Source: Saprospiraceae bacterium
GTDB lineage: Bacteria; Bacteroidota; Bacteroidia; Chitinophagales; Saprospiraceae
DNA length: 64,000 bases
Direction of reading: 5' to 3'
Assembly: GCA_020631355.1 (NCBI GenBank)
Contig: JAHDHL010000005.1
Coordinates: 66,525-130,524 of the forward strand
Shown here: positions 9,147 to 17,601 of the stretch, piece by piece
How positions within the stretch are numbered: the stretch's first letter is position 1
Layout: each line of letters starts with the position of its first letter
The notes under the pieces: model-generated
What the model saw: the letters and a program-made list of their open reading frames with translations, nothing else
The model's database searches: none
Told to the model about the DNA's origin: nothing
Program-made: the position numbers and the translations under genes

Positions 9147-9152
9147 AATGAT

Positions 9153-9824
9153 TTATTTACTAATGATTTTTTTCTTGGCTATGATATTCTTATCCTGGTC
9201 TTCCACAATAATGATATACACGGTTCCTGATAAATTCTCCAAGGGAATGGTCATGATGTCTTCCGTTAGGGATTGTTGTTGCACCAATTTTCCATCCATT
9301 GAGTAGATACCCAATGTATAATCGTTTTCCTTGGGTAAAAGTTTCTTGTCCACCCAAATTAAATCATTGGCGGGGTTGGGGTATATATGAATGGTTTCCT
9401 GCGAAAGGGTCAGTCCACTGGAGTTCGTTCCGTCATTGATGGTAATGGGAAAGGTACAGTACAAGGAATCCATGAATCCGACATAGAGTTCGAGGGTTCC
9501 GGAAAAGGGGAGTACAAAGGGTTCTTGCAAGGTCAGTAGATGTTCTTGTGGCCCACCGCCGATTCCAAAATAATTGACGACTTCCTGTGCTATGGTATCT
9601 CCCTCGTCATTAATGAGGATGAAAGATGGATAACCGAACAGTTCATTCGCCAGATTATTATTCGATGCATATAGTGTCAGGAAATTATCATCTTCCGCAT
9701 ATATTTCGCAACAGTCAATGACCAAGGAGTCACAAGCTGGATGATTCTGACTATAGGTAAAAGTGGAGTAGCATACACAAAGTATGGGTATGCTCCATTT
9801 TGTAATGAAAGGAAAACGATTCAT
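9153..9824 (-). CDS. secreted T9SS-sorted small protein
   Basis: A 223-residue exported protein. The signal peptide is at about 1-25 (ITKWSIPILCVCYSTFTYSQ). A ~120-residue beta-rich middle has several Cys near its start (CDSLVIDCCEIY). The C-terminal domain begins IYPNPANDLIWV and ends KNIIAKKKI, the type A T9SS sorting pattern, which directs secretion and anchoring at the cell surface. The ATG at 9824 gives a proper signal peptide; the longer frame from 9872 adds hydrophobic residues before it. Its position between membrane-protein genes suggests an envelope role. The middle domain is not recognised. Confidence 0.8.
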   Translation of the reverse strand: MNRFPFITKWSIPILCVCYSTFTYSQNHPACDSLVIDCCEIYAEDDNFLTLYASNNNLANELFGYPSFILINDEGDTIAQEVVNYFGIGGGPQEHLLTLQEPFVLPFSGTLELYVGFMDSLYCTFPITINDGTNSSGLTLSQETIHIYPNPANDLIWVDKKLLPKENDYTLGIYSMDGKLVQQQSLTEDIMTIPLENLSGTVYIIIVEDQDKNIIAKKKIISK

Positions 9825-9890
9825 GAAGTGACGAATTATTGGTGTTGTAGATATAAAGATAAGAAAAAGCACCTAGCTGCCCAGTTTCAG

Positions 9891-10397
9891 TTATACCACT
9901 GGTTTATTGGAATACATCAGATAAGTGTAAAGAATGAACTTGAACGAATAAATCAGGGTTCGGAGATAGGTGTTGATGTTCTCCCCGAATAGAAAAATAC
10001 TATATGCCTGCCTCCGTTCGGATACTCCGAATAGATTATTGATGAAGTCCTCTCCTATGCTGTAATGTACATGTATGTAGATATTCAGAAGAAATAATGC
10101 GATGGACGCAAAAATGAAAATATTCCAGAATTCTCATCTTTTCGATATCACCAGACTGAGTATCTTATCCCTGGATATAATAATCAGAAAAGAGGTAATG
10201 AAAATGGGGAGAAAATAATTGGAGCATAAGAATATGTAATTATTTGCCCCTAGAATGAGCATGGATTCAGTAATGAATATTTTGGAAAAGGCATCTACGA
10301 TTTGAATGAGCATGCAGAGGAAAAATCCCATTATGATCCATTCGTGTATTTTATAGTTTTCCGAGGATAGATAATCGTCAAGAATTTGATTTTCCAT
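9891..10397 (-). pseudogene. four-helix membrane protein interrupted by in-frame TGA
   Basis: The ATG at 10397 (MENQILDDYLS) opens an 87-codon frame that stops at a TGA at 10134-10136. The same frame stays open for 80 further sense codons to a TAA at 9891-9893. The extension is protein-like: EFWNIFIFASIALFLLNIYI, then a polar loop with GEDFINNLFG, then a final hydrophobic stretch around LIYSFKFILYTYLMY. It has no ATG of its own. The two parts together make a four-helix membrane protein of about 167 residues. The TGA is most simply a nonsense change (TGG to TGA fits), or else a sequencing error. It starts 3 nt after the TPR gene stop. The family is unknown. Confidence 0.65.
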
Positions 10398-10399
10398 AA

Positions 10400-11641
10400 T
10401 TAATTCTGAATTGATTTTATGATAATGGGAATGATGTACATGAATATACAACCAATGATTGCTGTGATGAATTGCATGTTAGGAAATACCAATAAAATGA
10501 TAGCCAATATGAATAGGAAGATGGTTTTGAATATAAAGAATCGCCGTACGGATTTATTAGGATACATATTCAATTCCATGACACTGAATCCAGAATAAAT
10601 AAGTAACAGACTTATAGCCCAGATAAGAATATGGCTAATTTTTTGGAATACGTGTAATACATGAATCAAGATACCCAAGGCTAAGAAAGCGTAAGTAACA
10701 TAGGTTAATATCCTATCTTTTTTATTCATCAACAGCCGACCCAATGGCTCCCAAATGAGGAACAATTGCGGTAACACGGATACCCATTTGATTGGAATGG
10801 AAATAATCAGGTAAAATGCCACCATTACAGTCAGATATAACATAGGTTGGGGATCCGCAACAAGGAAATGGATAGCCATGATAAGGGTCACGATTCTCCA
10901 TGCCGCAGAAATGACCTGCTTGAATCGATTGATGTTTTTTTGGATGGTCGTACGGAGAATATTCAATCTCAAATATAAGGGATACTTGGCACTCAGTACC
11001 ATCCCGAGAATGTGTTGTGCATATTCATTTTCAGGGTCGGTCCGAAGTGCGTTTTCCAGTGTACTCCTAGCCGAATCCTTATCCCCCTGTTGTAGTTGGA
11101 TATACCCTAGATTGGCAAGGGAAAAAGCATCATTGGGATCTTGGTGAAGCACGGATTCCAAAATGATTTGTGCTTGCTCCAAATCATTTTTTTCAATTTT
11201 ACCAAGAATGATAATATTCCTTAGAAAAATGTCATCAGGAGCGATTTCCAGTCCTTTATTGGCTGATTCCAGTGCTGCCTCCGTCTGATGATTCAACAGT
11301 TGGATACCTGCCTTGACCATATAGGCTTGCTCATTCTTAGGCTCTAGCCTAATGGCTTCATTGATATGCGATTCGGCCTTTTTCAGGTCTCCCTCCATTC
11401 TTGCTATCAATGCCAGAAAAATGAATGCAAGATGGGATGTGGGATGAATGGAAATGGAGGTTTCGATACTGGCCAATGCCTTTTTAAAATCCTTTAGTTC
11501 AAACCAGCAGGCTCCAAGTAATAGATGATAGTAATCATTAGAGTGGAAGTCATGCGGGACATCCATTAACCTATCCAAGGCAATACGGTACTTACCCCTA
11601 CTGATGAGGATTTCAATACCCGCAAGTAATCCGCTTTCCAT
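10400..11641 (-). CDS. TPR protein with C-terminal multi-pass membrane domain
   Basis: A 413-residue protein. Residues 1 to about 215 consist of tandem tetratricopeptide repeats (A..A...LxxxP spacing, e.g. LKKAESHINEAIRLEPKNEQA and DSARSTLENALRTDPENEYA), about six units. Residues about 245-410 hold five or six hydrophobic helices. There is no signal peptide, so the TPR part is probably cytoplasmic and displayed at the inner membrane. It is the third gene of the run WD40, dcd, TPR-membrane, split membrane protein. The combination suggests a membrane-associated scaffold, but that is inference. Confidence 0.85.
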   Translation of the reverse strand: MESGLLAGIEILISRGKYRIALDRLMDVPHDFHSNDYYHLLLGACWFELKDFKKALASIETSISIHPTSHLAFIFLALIARMEGDLKKAESHINEAIRLEPKNEQAYMVKAGIQLLNHQTEAALESANKGLEIAPDDIFLRNIIILGKIEKNDLEQAQIILESVLHQDPNDAFSLANLGYIQLQQGDKDSARSTLENALRTDPENEYAQHILGMVLSAKYPLYLRLNILRTTIQKNINRFKQVISAAWRIVTLIMAIHFLVADPQPMLYLTVMVAFYLIISIPIKWVSVLPQLFLIWEPLGRLLMNKKDRILTYVTYAFLALGILIHVLHVFQKISHILIWAISLLLIYSGFSVMELNMYPNKSVRRFFIFKTIFLFILAIILLVFPNMQFITAIIGCIFMYIIPIIIKSIQN

Positions 11642-11709
11642 TGTTTTTCAGTTCATATCAATTCAAGAACAACCCTACATATCCCTCACTCTTTCACTCC
11701 TACGCTTTC

Positions 11710-12246
11710 TCAGAACTTATTCTTCCACATCATGCTCTCCACAGGTTTGATGGTTCTTTCTATATATTTGGCATTCTTCTTTTTATTATAATAATTCTCA
11801 ATATCACCATCCACTCCAAAATAAATCAATTGGCCGATGGGCATCCCGGCATAGACCCTTACCGGATGGACACAGGAAATTTCCAAGGTCCAGGTATTAC
11901 AGAATCCCACATCTCCCTTACCTGCCGTGGCGTGGATATCGATACCCAAACGCCCCACAGATGATTTCCCCTCAAGGAACGGCACCGCATTATGGGTTTC
12001 CGTGTATTCTTCTGTTACTCCAAGATACAACTGTCCCGGAAGCAATACATATCCATCCTCTGGGATGGTGACCTCCTCGATTTGATTGTGTTTCTTGGCA
12101 TCCAATACCTCGTCCTTATATACGGCCAGATACTTGCTGAGATGGACATCATAAGAGTTGGTTCCCAAACAGGAACGATCGAATGGTTCGATGATGATTT
12201 GTTGCTCCTCGATGGAGGCTAGTATTTTCTTATCAGAAAAGATCAT
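11710..12246 (-). CDS. dcd: dCTP deaminase
   Basis: A 178-residue protein of the dUTPase/dCTP-deaminase trimer family. It deaminates dCTP to dUTP for thymidylate synthesis. Recognisable blocks are the N-terminal MIFSDKKILASIE, the substrate loop LEGKSSVGRLGI followed by HATAGKGDVGF, and the catalytic Glu region TWTLEISCVHPVRVYAGMPIGQL. The length is typical. The start overlaps the stop of the WD40 gene by 4 nt (ATGA), so the two are translationally coupled. This context is unusual for dcd. Mono- versus bifunctional (deaminase plus dUTPase) activity cannot be told from motifs by eye. Confidence 0.95.
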   Translation of the reverse strand: MIFSDKKILASIEEQQIIIEPFDRSCLGTNSYDVHLSKYLAVYKDEVLDAKKHNQIEEVTIPEDGYVLLPGQLYLGVTEEYTETHNAVPFLEGKSSVGRLGIDIHATAGKGDVGFCNTWTLEISCVHPVRVYAGMPIGQLIYFGVDGDIENYYNKKKNAKYIERTIKPVESMMWKNKF

Positions 12247-13142
12247 GCTTCAATTTCTATTTTCCAAATGATGATACTCCTGTCGTCACTGGCGGAAACA
12301 AGGGTTTGGTTATCCAGCCACAAAAGGCAATTCACTGAGTTAATATGACATCCATGCTTAATCGTATTGATTTCCTTTAATAGGGTAAAATCAACACTTT
12401 TCCAGAGTCGGATGGTCTTGTCCCTACTGGCGGTCGCAAAGATACGGCCATCAGGACTGAATTTTATATCATTGATGGTATACCAATGCGCATTTTGTTG
12501 GGAAATGACCTGTAATCCCGCATCCCAATGCTTCAATTGTGCATCCCGTCCACCACTGACGATGATATCCCTGTCAGGGTAGGGAACAACTGAGAAAACG
12601 GAATTGTCATGTGCATCCTCCACATGCCTCAAAATCTCTAAATCCTCATCGAGAATATAAATGCCATTATCACTACTTCCTGCAATCAGCCGGCCATCTT
12701 TCTTGGCAAGGGAACGGATACTGGTATTCGTCAGATGCAGACTCTCTGTGACTTGCAGCTTTCCTAAGTCCCACTTAGTAATGCGGCCCATACCACCACC
12801 AGAAATCGCTGTATTTTCATTCCATTGTAGAATACTGAAAATACCTTGTTCATGATGGGCTACATTCTTGATATTCTCTTTCTTTTCGATATCAATCCAG
12901 TGAAGCCCACCTTCCATATTGCCTGCGGCAATCAGTCCATGATTCGGAAAGGAAGCAATGGAATAAATCTTTTGATCGGTTTTGGCAATGAGGTGTCCGT
13001 CGGGTTGGTTGCGATGCCATTCCACGACCCATCCGTCGCCTCCTGAGGAATAGAAACTATCCTCCTTGAGCCCTCTGGCTAGTGTGTAAATGGAACCATT
13101 GTGTCCCTGGAGCCTTGATATTTGGTGTATACTGATTTTCAA
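12243..13142 (-). CDS. WD40-repeat beta-propeller protein
   Basis: A 299-residue protein composed almost entirely of seven WD40-like blades. The clearest are LQGHNGSIYTLARG, DAHDNSVFSVV...GGRDAQLKHWDAG, WYTINDIKFSPDGRIFATASRDKTIRLW and HINSVNCLLW...SASDDRSIIIW. There is no signal peptide, so it is a cytoplasmic propeller and presumably a protein-interaction platform. It heads the minus-strand operon with dcd (ATGA overlap) and the TPR gene. A -7 box lies 20 nt upstream (13162-13169). Confidence 0.9.
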   Translation of the reverse strand: MKISIHQISRLQGHNGSIYTLARGLKEDSFYSSGGDGWVVEWHRNQPDGHLIAKTDQKIYSIASFPNHGLIAAGNMEGGLHWIDIEKKENIKNVAHHEQGIFSILQWNENTAISGGGMGRITKWDLGKLQVTESLHLTNTSIRSLAKKDGRLIAGSSDNGIYILDEDLEILRHVEDAHDNSVFSVVPYPDRDIIVSGGRDAQLKHWDAGLQVISQQNAHWYTINDIKFSPDGRIFATASRDKTIRLWKSVDFTLLKEINTIKHGCHINSVNCLLWLDNQTLVSASDDRSIIIWKIEIEA

Positions 13143-13161
13143 TGATAATGATTCTGGTATG

Positions 13162-13169
13162 CAAATGTA
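13162..13169 (-). promoter_or_regulatory. -7 box TACATTTG for the WD40-dcd operon
   Basis: Exactly the same octamer as in the promoter at 1820. It lies 19 nt before the WD40 start codon. The -33 region reads TTC rather than TTG at the expected distance. Confidence 0.45.
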
Positions 13170-13339
13170 TGACGTTTTCCTGCGAAGAAAGTTCTCAGGG
13201 GCTAGAAGAATTACCGGATAGGTATGGAAATGTTCGCCAAGGTTTTCAGAACTTCATTCCTTACTATCGACAATATCAGATATATTCGCCATGTGTATCG
13301 GTCTGTTGGGATTATCGTATCCTTATATAAATCTTAGTT

Positions 13340-13984
13340 ATGCCCATTTATTTACATGAATCCATACCATCCCAAGGGGAGATAGGACTCTGGGATATCA
13401 CAGAAGAAGAAGCCTTTTTCAGGAATGAACTGGATTTGGATGATGATGAATGTGATGAGATTCGGGATGTGGTGGAAAAAAGGCGGAAGGAATGGCTGGC
13501 CGGCCGTTTGCTGCTCCATAGGATGTCCGGTCGTTCCAAACGGGAAAAGCCTGTCAAGGATGAATTCGGAAAACCCCATATTCGACAATCTGAATTCGAT
13601 ATTTCCCTGAGTCATTCTGGGCGTTTTGCAGCAGTGATTGCAGCTCCTTGTGTCGTAGGTATTGATATACAGCATCTGGTTCCGAAACTGAAGCGCATCG
13701 AACGGAAATTCATGACGGATGAGGATTTGGAAGGATTATCCAAGGATTTTTACCTTGAACACCTCCATGTATATTGGGGCGCAAAGGAAGCCTTGTACAA
13801 GGCTTATGGAAAGAAAAAGCTGGAATTCCGGGAACATATTCTGATTGCCCCTTTTGAGTATGATGTATCTTTTGGTACATGTAAGGGTTATGTAGTCAAG
13901 GATGAAACAAGGATGGTGTTTGATATCCATTATCGCTTAATCGAAAACTATATTTTAGTCTATGCAATGCAAATCAATGAATAA
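13340..13984 (+). CDS. 4'-phosphopantetheinyl transferase superfamily protein
   Basis: A 214-residue Sfp-type transferase. It moves phosphopantetheine from CoA to a carrier-protein serine. The two signature motifs are present: GIDI (in VVGIDIQ, about residues 104-107), whose acidic residues bind Mg, and WGAKEA at about 145-150, the (F/W)xxKEA motif. SLSHSG before the first motif is the usual CoA-binding stretch. No polyketide or NRPS genes are nearby, so the likely client is the acyl carrier protein of fatty-acid synthesis. It overlaps the start of the next gene by 8 nt. Confidence 0.9.
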   Translation: MPIYLHESIPSQGEIGLWDITEEEAFFRNELDLDDDECDEIRDVVEKRRKEWLAGRLLLHRMSGRSKREKPVKDEFGKPHIRQSEFDISLSHSGRFAAVIAAPCVVGIDIQHLVPKLKRIERKFMTDEDLEGLSKDFYLEHLHVYWGAKEALYKAYGKKKLEFREHILIAPFEYDVSFGTCKGYVVKDETRMVFDIHYRLIENYILVYAMQINE

Positions 13985-14432
13985 ATTCAGATGGTTGAAT
14001 ATCATTTTGGTATTCCTGATGATTCTGCCTCTTTTCACTTCCTGTAATAATTCCAACCAACAGGAAACAAGTGTGAGCGTATCAGCGGATGATGATGGTT
14101 TTACCGAATTTTACGAAGCATTCCATACGGATTCTACATACCAATTAGACCATATTACATTCCCTTTGGAGGGACTACCCAGTTTTGCGGATAGTATGTT
14201 GGTCAATTATGGAAAACATTACTACAAAAAGGAGGGTTGGAAAATGCTACATAAGGTGGATTGGGATACATCGACCATGTTTACCAGAACCTTGGAACCG
14301 ACAGGTTTGGGAGTGGTGAATGAATATATTTGCACACCAGAAAAGTATTGCATATCAAGGCGTTTCGCCAAATTGCATGATGGATGGTATCTGATTTATT
14401 ATGCAGATATGAATTACAGGCCGGACTTATAA
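13977..14432 (+). CDS. small lipoprotein, unknown
   Basis: A 151-residue protein with a lipoprotein signal peptide (MNKFRWLNIILVFLMILPLFTSC). The lipobox FTSC ends at about residue 23 and is followed by a Ser/Asn/Gln linker. The mature domain is about 110 residues, acidic and alpha/beta, with several Tyr and a pair of Cys (EYICTPEKYC). It resembles many Bacteroidota DUF4348-like lipoproteins, but I cannot assign it. The start was chosen for a proper signal peptide; it overlaps the transferase gene by 8 nt and is probably translated from the same mRNA. Confidence 0.8.
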   Translation: MNKFRWLNIILVFLMILPLFTSCNNSNQQETSVSVSADDDGFTEFYEAFHTDSTYQLDHITFPLEGLPSFADSMLVNYGKHYYKKEGWKMLHKVDWDTSTMFTRTLEPTGLGVVNEYICTPEKYCISRRFAKLHDGWYLIYYADMNYRPDL

Positions 14433-14439
14433 TCAAGTA

Positions 14440-14916
14440 TCAATACTTGATGCCCACTTTCTTATAGATGAAGTGCAATAACCAAGCAGGTCCGATCATA
14501 AGGAATTGGACATCCTCAAGGAATGAGGGTTTGGCTCCCTCAATCTTATGTCCGATGAATTGCCCTATCCAAGCCACTACGAAGATACCCAAGGATATGA
14601 GGGCCATGGTGCCGGCATCCATTCCCACAGCTTGGAAAATGGCCCAATTCCCGAATACGATTCCGCCTCCGATAAGGATGAATCCCAAGAACATCGGAAT
14701 GGAAAGTCTGAGATAGTAGAGTAGAGTACCTACGAATACAATTGCAGCCCAGTTAAGGAAAAGACTGATTTCACCCGGAAAAGGAATGGCCATAATCATT
14801 CCGAATAAACTGAACATGATAGTCGGAACACAAATCCAATGAATGAATTTATTCGTTGCATTCTGATGGCTCTCGCCATATTTTTCCAGGAACCAATCAA
14901 TTTTTCTTTCACTCAT
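14440..14916 (-). CDS. DUF962 / Mpo1-like membrane protein
   Basis: A 158-residue protein matching the Mpo1-like (YGL010w, DUF962) family. In yeast, Mpo1 is an Fe(II)-dependent dioxygenase that shortens 2-hydroxy fatty acids by alpha-oxidation. Visible hallmarks are YGESHQNATNKFIHW near the N-terminus, with the two His of the family, and WIGQFIGHKIEGAKPSFLED followed by a final membrane helix. There are four hydrophobic helices in all. The ATG at 14916 (MSERKIDWF) starts the family match; the upstream extension is not supported. It converges with the lipoprotein gene, with 7 bp between stops. The substrate in this organism is unknown. Confidence 0.85.
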   Translation of the reverse strand: MSERKIDWFLEKYGESHQNATNKFIHWICVPTIMFSLFGMIMAIPFPGEISLFLNWAAIVFVGTLLYYLRLSIPMFLGFILIGGGIVFGNWAIFQAVGMDAGTMALISLGIFVVAWIGQFIGHKIEGAKPSFLEDVQFLMIGPAWLLHFIYKKVGIKY

Positions 14917-14994
14917 GATGATATTGGATTTGTGAATGATAAAATCTCGGACTAAGATAATAAAACACAGTGAATTCAAGGTCGCATAATAAAC

Positions 14995-15040
14995 TATCCC
15001 GAATTTTAATACGCTATGGATGGCTCTGGAATTCGGGATA
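14995..15040 (-). terminator. possible terminator between 15072 and 14916 genes
   Basis: An 11-bp stem (14995-15005 with 15030-15040) has a 24-nt loop. The arm sequence TATCCCGAATT is almost the same as in the terminator at 242-275. It is weakly followed by T on the minus strand, so it is only a candidate terminator for the outer-membrane protein gene. Confidence 0.4.
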
Positions 15041-15071
15041 TGTTTTTCACGGTTCAGACGCTGCTATTCCA

Positions 15072-15719
15072 TTATTTTTTCTTCTTGGCTTGGATTTGCC
15101 ATTTGACACCGAGGGATAGATTTACATGGTTGCTACTGAAGTTGTAATCCTTGGATTCTCCGAAGTAACGATTCCGACCATAATTGATGCTACTTGTCAG
15201 GAGGATGTTCTTGGATAATGCCACATCCACACCCGTTCCTATCTGGAAACCGAGGTTACGGTATTCTTCGGGTGGACTGAATTCATATTCGCTACCGCCT
15301 CTGTTACTGAATACCTTACCTGTCATGATGCTTCCCTCAGCAAACCAACTGGCCCTTTTTCGTTTACCGAAATCCTTGATGTAGTATCTGGAATATAATT
15401 GGCTTTGCAAATCGAATAATCTGAATTGATAGGAAACGTCATCAGATGTAATCGTTTGTGAACTGAATCCGCCATGTAGCCTTGTACCTATCATCCATTT
15501 ATCCGTGATGTGATATCCGATGTCAAGATGGTTTCTTTTGGCACCGAAATTTCGGAAAGGTTGTTCACCTCGGTATTCCCAGTTGATACCGATGGATACC
15601 TTACCCTTTTTATGGTTTTCGAATGCTTCCTTTTTTTGTTCTTCCTGTCCTACAAGATTGAAACATAAGAATGCGAATAGGATGCAAAAATTAATTTTCA
15701 GACGTTTTGGAAAAATCAT
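15072..15719 (-). CDS. outer-membrane beta-barrel protein
   Basis: A 215-residue exported protein with a signal peptide at about 1-25 (INFCILFAFLCFNLVGQ). The rest shows alternating hydrophobic/aromatic strands typical of a small eight-stranded barrel (YHITDKWMIGTRLHGGF, LYSRYYIKDFG, NLGFQIGTGVDVALS, HVNLSLGVKWQIQA). Aromatic-rich final strands support outer-membrane insertion; a short basic tail follows. Its specific role is unknown. It is monocistronic. Confidence 0.8.
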   Translation of the reverse strand: MIFPKRLKINFCILFAFLCFNLVGQEEQKKEAFENHKKGKVSIGINWEYRGEQPFRNFGAKRNHLDIGYHITDKWMIGTRLHGGFSSQTITSDDVSYQFRLFDLQSQLYSRYYIKDFGKRKRASWFAEGSIMTGKVFSNRGGSEYEFSPPEEYRNLGFQIGTGVDVALSKNILLTSSINYGRNRYFGESKDYNFSSNHVNLSLGVKWQIQAKKKK

Positions 15720-15814
15720 ATTGTATTCCTTTTATTCTTGGAGGTTGTTTGCGGAATGATTTGCAATTGAATCATTTCCATACAACTTCTAAATGAAAAA
15801 ATAGGAATAACGCG

Positions 15815-15856
15815 TTATCCGATATTGTATAGCTATGCCCCTATAGTATCGGATAA
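15815..15856 (-). terminator. terminator of the symporter gene
   Basis: A 10-bp stem (15815-15824 with 15847-15856), plus an inner 5-bp pairing (15828-15832 with 15841-15845) across a small bulge. A T-rich stretch follows on the minus strand. The stem lies 76 nt past the stop of the 15932 gene. Confidence 0.55.
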
Positions 15857-15931
15857 GGCCGAATGAGTTGCTTCATGATTATTAATAAAATGATAAAATC
15901 TTTTTTTGAATAATGATGGAATCGGATGATG

Positions 15932-17371
15932 TTATAAAGTTTTTCCACTTTTTAATCTTCTATGATAGGCTTTCAATTCCTTTTTGACCGTTGGTGCCAG
16001 GATATACAAGCCGATGATATTCGGTAAGGCAACCAAGAAGACCATGGCATCTGAAAAATCCAATACCGCATCCAATTTTATGGAACAACCCAATGCTACG
16101 AATACACAAAAAATACCCTTGAATATATTTTCTTTTTGCTTGGATTGCCCCAATAAATAGGTCCATCCCTTAAGCCCATAATAAGACCATGATATAATGG
16201 TGGAATAGGCAAATAAGATGGCAATGATGGATAATGGAATAACGGACCACTGGAAAGTACCCTTGAATGCACTGGCCGTCAGTTTGACGCCTTGGATTTC
16301 CGTTCCTGCAAGACTAGGGTCATATACCGTAGTGAGGATGACCAATGCCGTAATGCTACAAATCACCACCGTATCAATGAATGGTTCCATCAATCCGACA
16401 TAACCCTCAGAAATCGGTTCGTTGGTCTTTACTGCCGCATGTGCAATGGGTGCTGAACCGATACCCGCCTCATTGGAAAACAAGGCCCTTTGGAATCCCA
16501 ATATCATGACACCTATAAAACCGCCACTCATGGCTTTGGGTGAGAATGCCTCGGTAAAGACGGCTGACAAGGCCCCCGGAATCTTATCATAATTCATCAA
16601 TATGATACCCAATCCCAAAGTAATGTAAATGACCGCCATAAACGGAACCAACTTACTGGTTACCTTGGCAATACTTTGTATACCTCCCAATATGACAACG
16701 GCGACGAGTACACCCATCAGTGTTCCGAAAAGCCATCCCTGACTGAGGAATGAATCCTCACCGACCATATAGGAAAATTGTTCGAATGCCTGATTGGATT
16801 GGAACATGTTACCGATACCCAGACACCCGATGACAATGGCTGCTGCATAAAAATATCCCATCGGTTTGGCCATGAATCCCAGCCCCCTGTCCCGGAGTCC
16901 TTGTTCGAGATAATACATCGGTCCGCCCGAAACCGAACCATCCTCGTGTTCTTTTCTGTACATCACACCCAAAACACATTCCGTGAATTTGGTGGACATA
17001 CTCAATAATCCCGCTACAACCAACCAGAACAATGCACCCGGACCTCCCATGGATATCACGATGGCCACTCCTCCGATATTACCGATACCCACCGTACCGG
17101 ATAAGGCTGTGGTCAGTGCTTGGAAATGGCTGATTTCACCGGAACTTTCCTTTTTGTCAAAATCCCCACGAAGCAATTGGAATGCATGCTTGAACCCTCT
17201 GAGGTTGAGGAATTCGAAATAAAAAGTGAAAAAGAGAGAAGCAATGACCAACCACATGACAATCCATGGGAAGCTGACACCCAGGATTTCAATCTCGTAA
17301 AAAATAAATTTGCTGAGTCCATTCGCAATGGGACTCAGGGCATCATTGATGAGTTGGTCGATATCTTTCAT
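15932..17371 (-). CDS. sodium:alanine/glycine symporter (AGCS family)
   Basis: A 479-residue inner-membrane carrier of the alanine/glycine:cation symporter family (AlsT/DagA type), with about 11 membrane helices. Family blocks include FQALTTALSGTVGIGNIGGVA (the signature near residues 84-104), GGPGALFWL, SGGPMYYLEQGL and FSNEAGIGSAPIAHAA. The length is normal. It imports small neutral amino acids with Na+, probably alanine or glycine. It is transcribed alone. The 36-residue lipoprotein ORF begins 59 bp beyond its start on the other strand. Confidence 0.95.
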   Translation of the reverse strand: MKDIDQLINDALSPIANGLSKFIFYEIEILGVSFPWIVMWLVIASLFFTFYFEFLNLRGFKHAFQLLRGDFDKKESSGEISHFQALTTALSGTVGIGNIGGVAIVISMGGPGALFWLVVAGLLSMSTKFTECVLGVMYRKEHEDGSVSGGPMYYLEQGLRDRGLGFMAKPMGYFYAAAIVIGCLGIGNMFQSNQAFEQFSYMVGEDSFLSQGWLFGTLMGVLVAVVILGGIQSIAKVTSKLVPFMAVIYITLGLGIILMNYDKIPGALSAVFTEAFSPKAMSGGFIGVMILGFQRALFSNEAGIGSAPIAHAAVKTNEPISEGYVGLMEPFIDTVVICSITALVILTTVYDPSLAGTEIQGVKLTASAFKGTFQWSVIPLSIIAILFAYSTIISWSYYGLKGWTYLLGQSKQKENIFKGIFCVFVALGCSIKLDAVLDFSDAMVFLVALPNIIGLYILAPTVKKELKAYHRRLKSGKTL

Positions 17372-17429
17372 GTAAAGGAATTAAGATGTAGAATCGTTAA
17401 ATTTACGAATAGAAAATGAAGTTATACCC

Positions 17430-17540
17430 ATGAAGCGATTAGGAGGACTTTTAATGGTAGGCTTTTTTGTTGTTTCTTGTTTCAATAAGGATGATGAAAT
17501 GGAGTACATCAAAAGTGAATCTTTACTATCGTCAGACTAA
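17430..17540 (+). CDS. very short lipoprotein ORF, possibly truncated
   Basis: 36 residues: MKRLGGLLMVGFFVVSC is an almost ideal lipoprotein signal peptide (lipobox VVSC, Cys17), followed by an acidic 19-residue tail that ends abruptly at a TAA. Four bases later a 23-nt palindromic repeat starts (17545-17567). A normal mature domain is missing, so this is either a tiny lipoprotein or the stub of a longer one cut by the repeat. Confidence 0.45.
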   Translation: MKRLGGLLMVGFFVVSCFNKDDEMEYIKSESLLSSD

Positions 17541-17544
17541 TGCT

Positions 17545-17567
17545 ATTGTCAGATGCAATCTGACAAT
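17545..17567. repeat. REP-like palindrome, TCTGACA type
   Basis: ATTGTCAGAT, loop GCA, ATCTGACAAT: a perfect 10-bp stem. The same 10-bp arms with a different 3-nt loop occur at 27868-27890, so this is a dispersed repeat rather than a gene-specific site. Twelve bases downstream, AACTGAGGATAG (17580-17591) matches one arm of the other palindrome family at 36797-36825. Confidence 0.6.
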
Positions 17568-17601
17568 CCCAGTGTTAGAAACTGAGGATAGTACTTGGGT
17601 C

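Noticed and set aside
13142-13339. Short plus-strand frame before the phosphopantetheinyl transferase
   Set aside because: It sits in the divergent promoter region with a clear -7 box on the other strand and no protein-like pattern.
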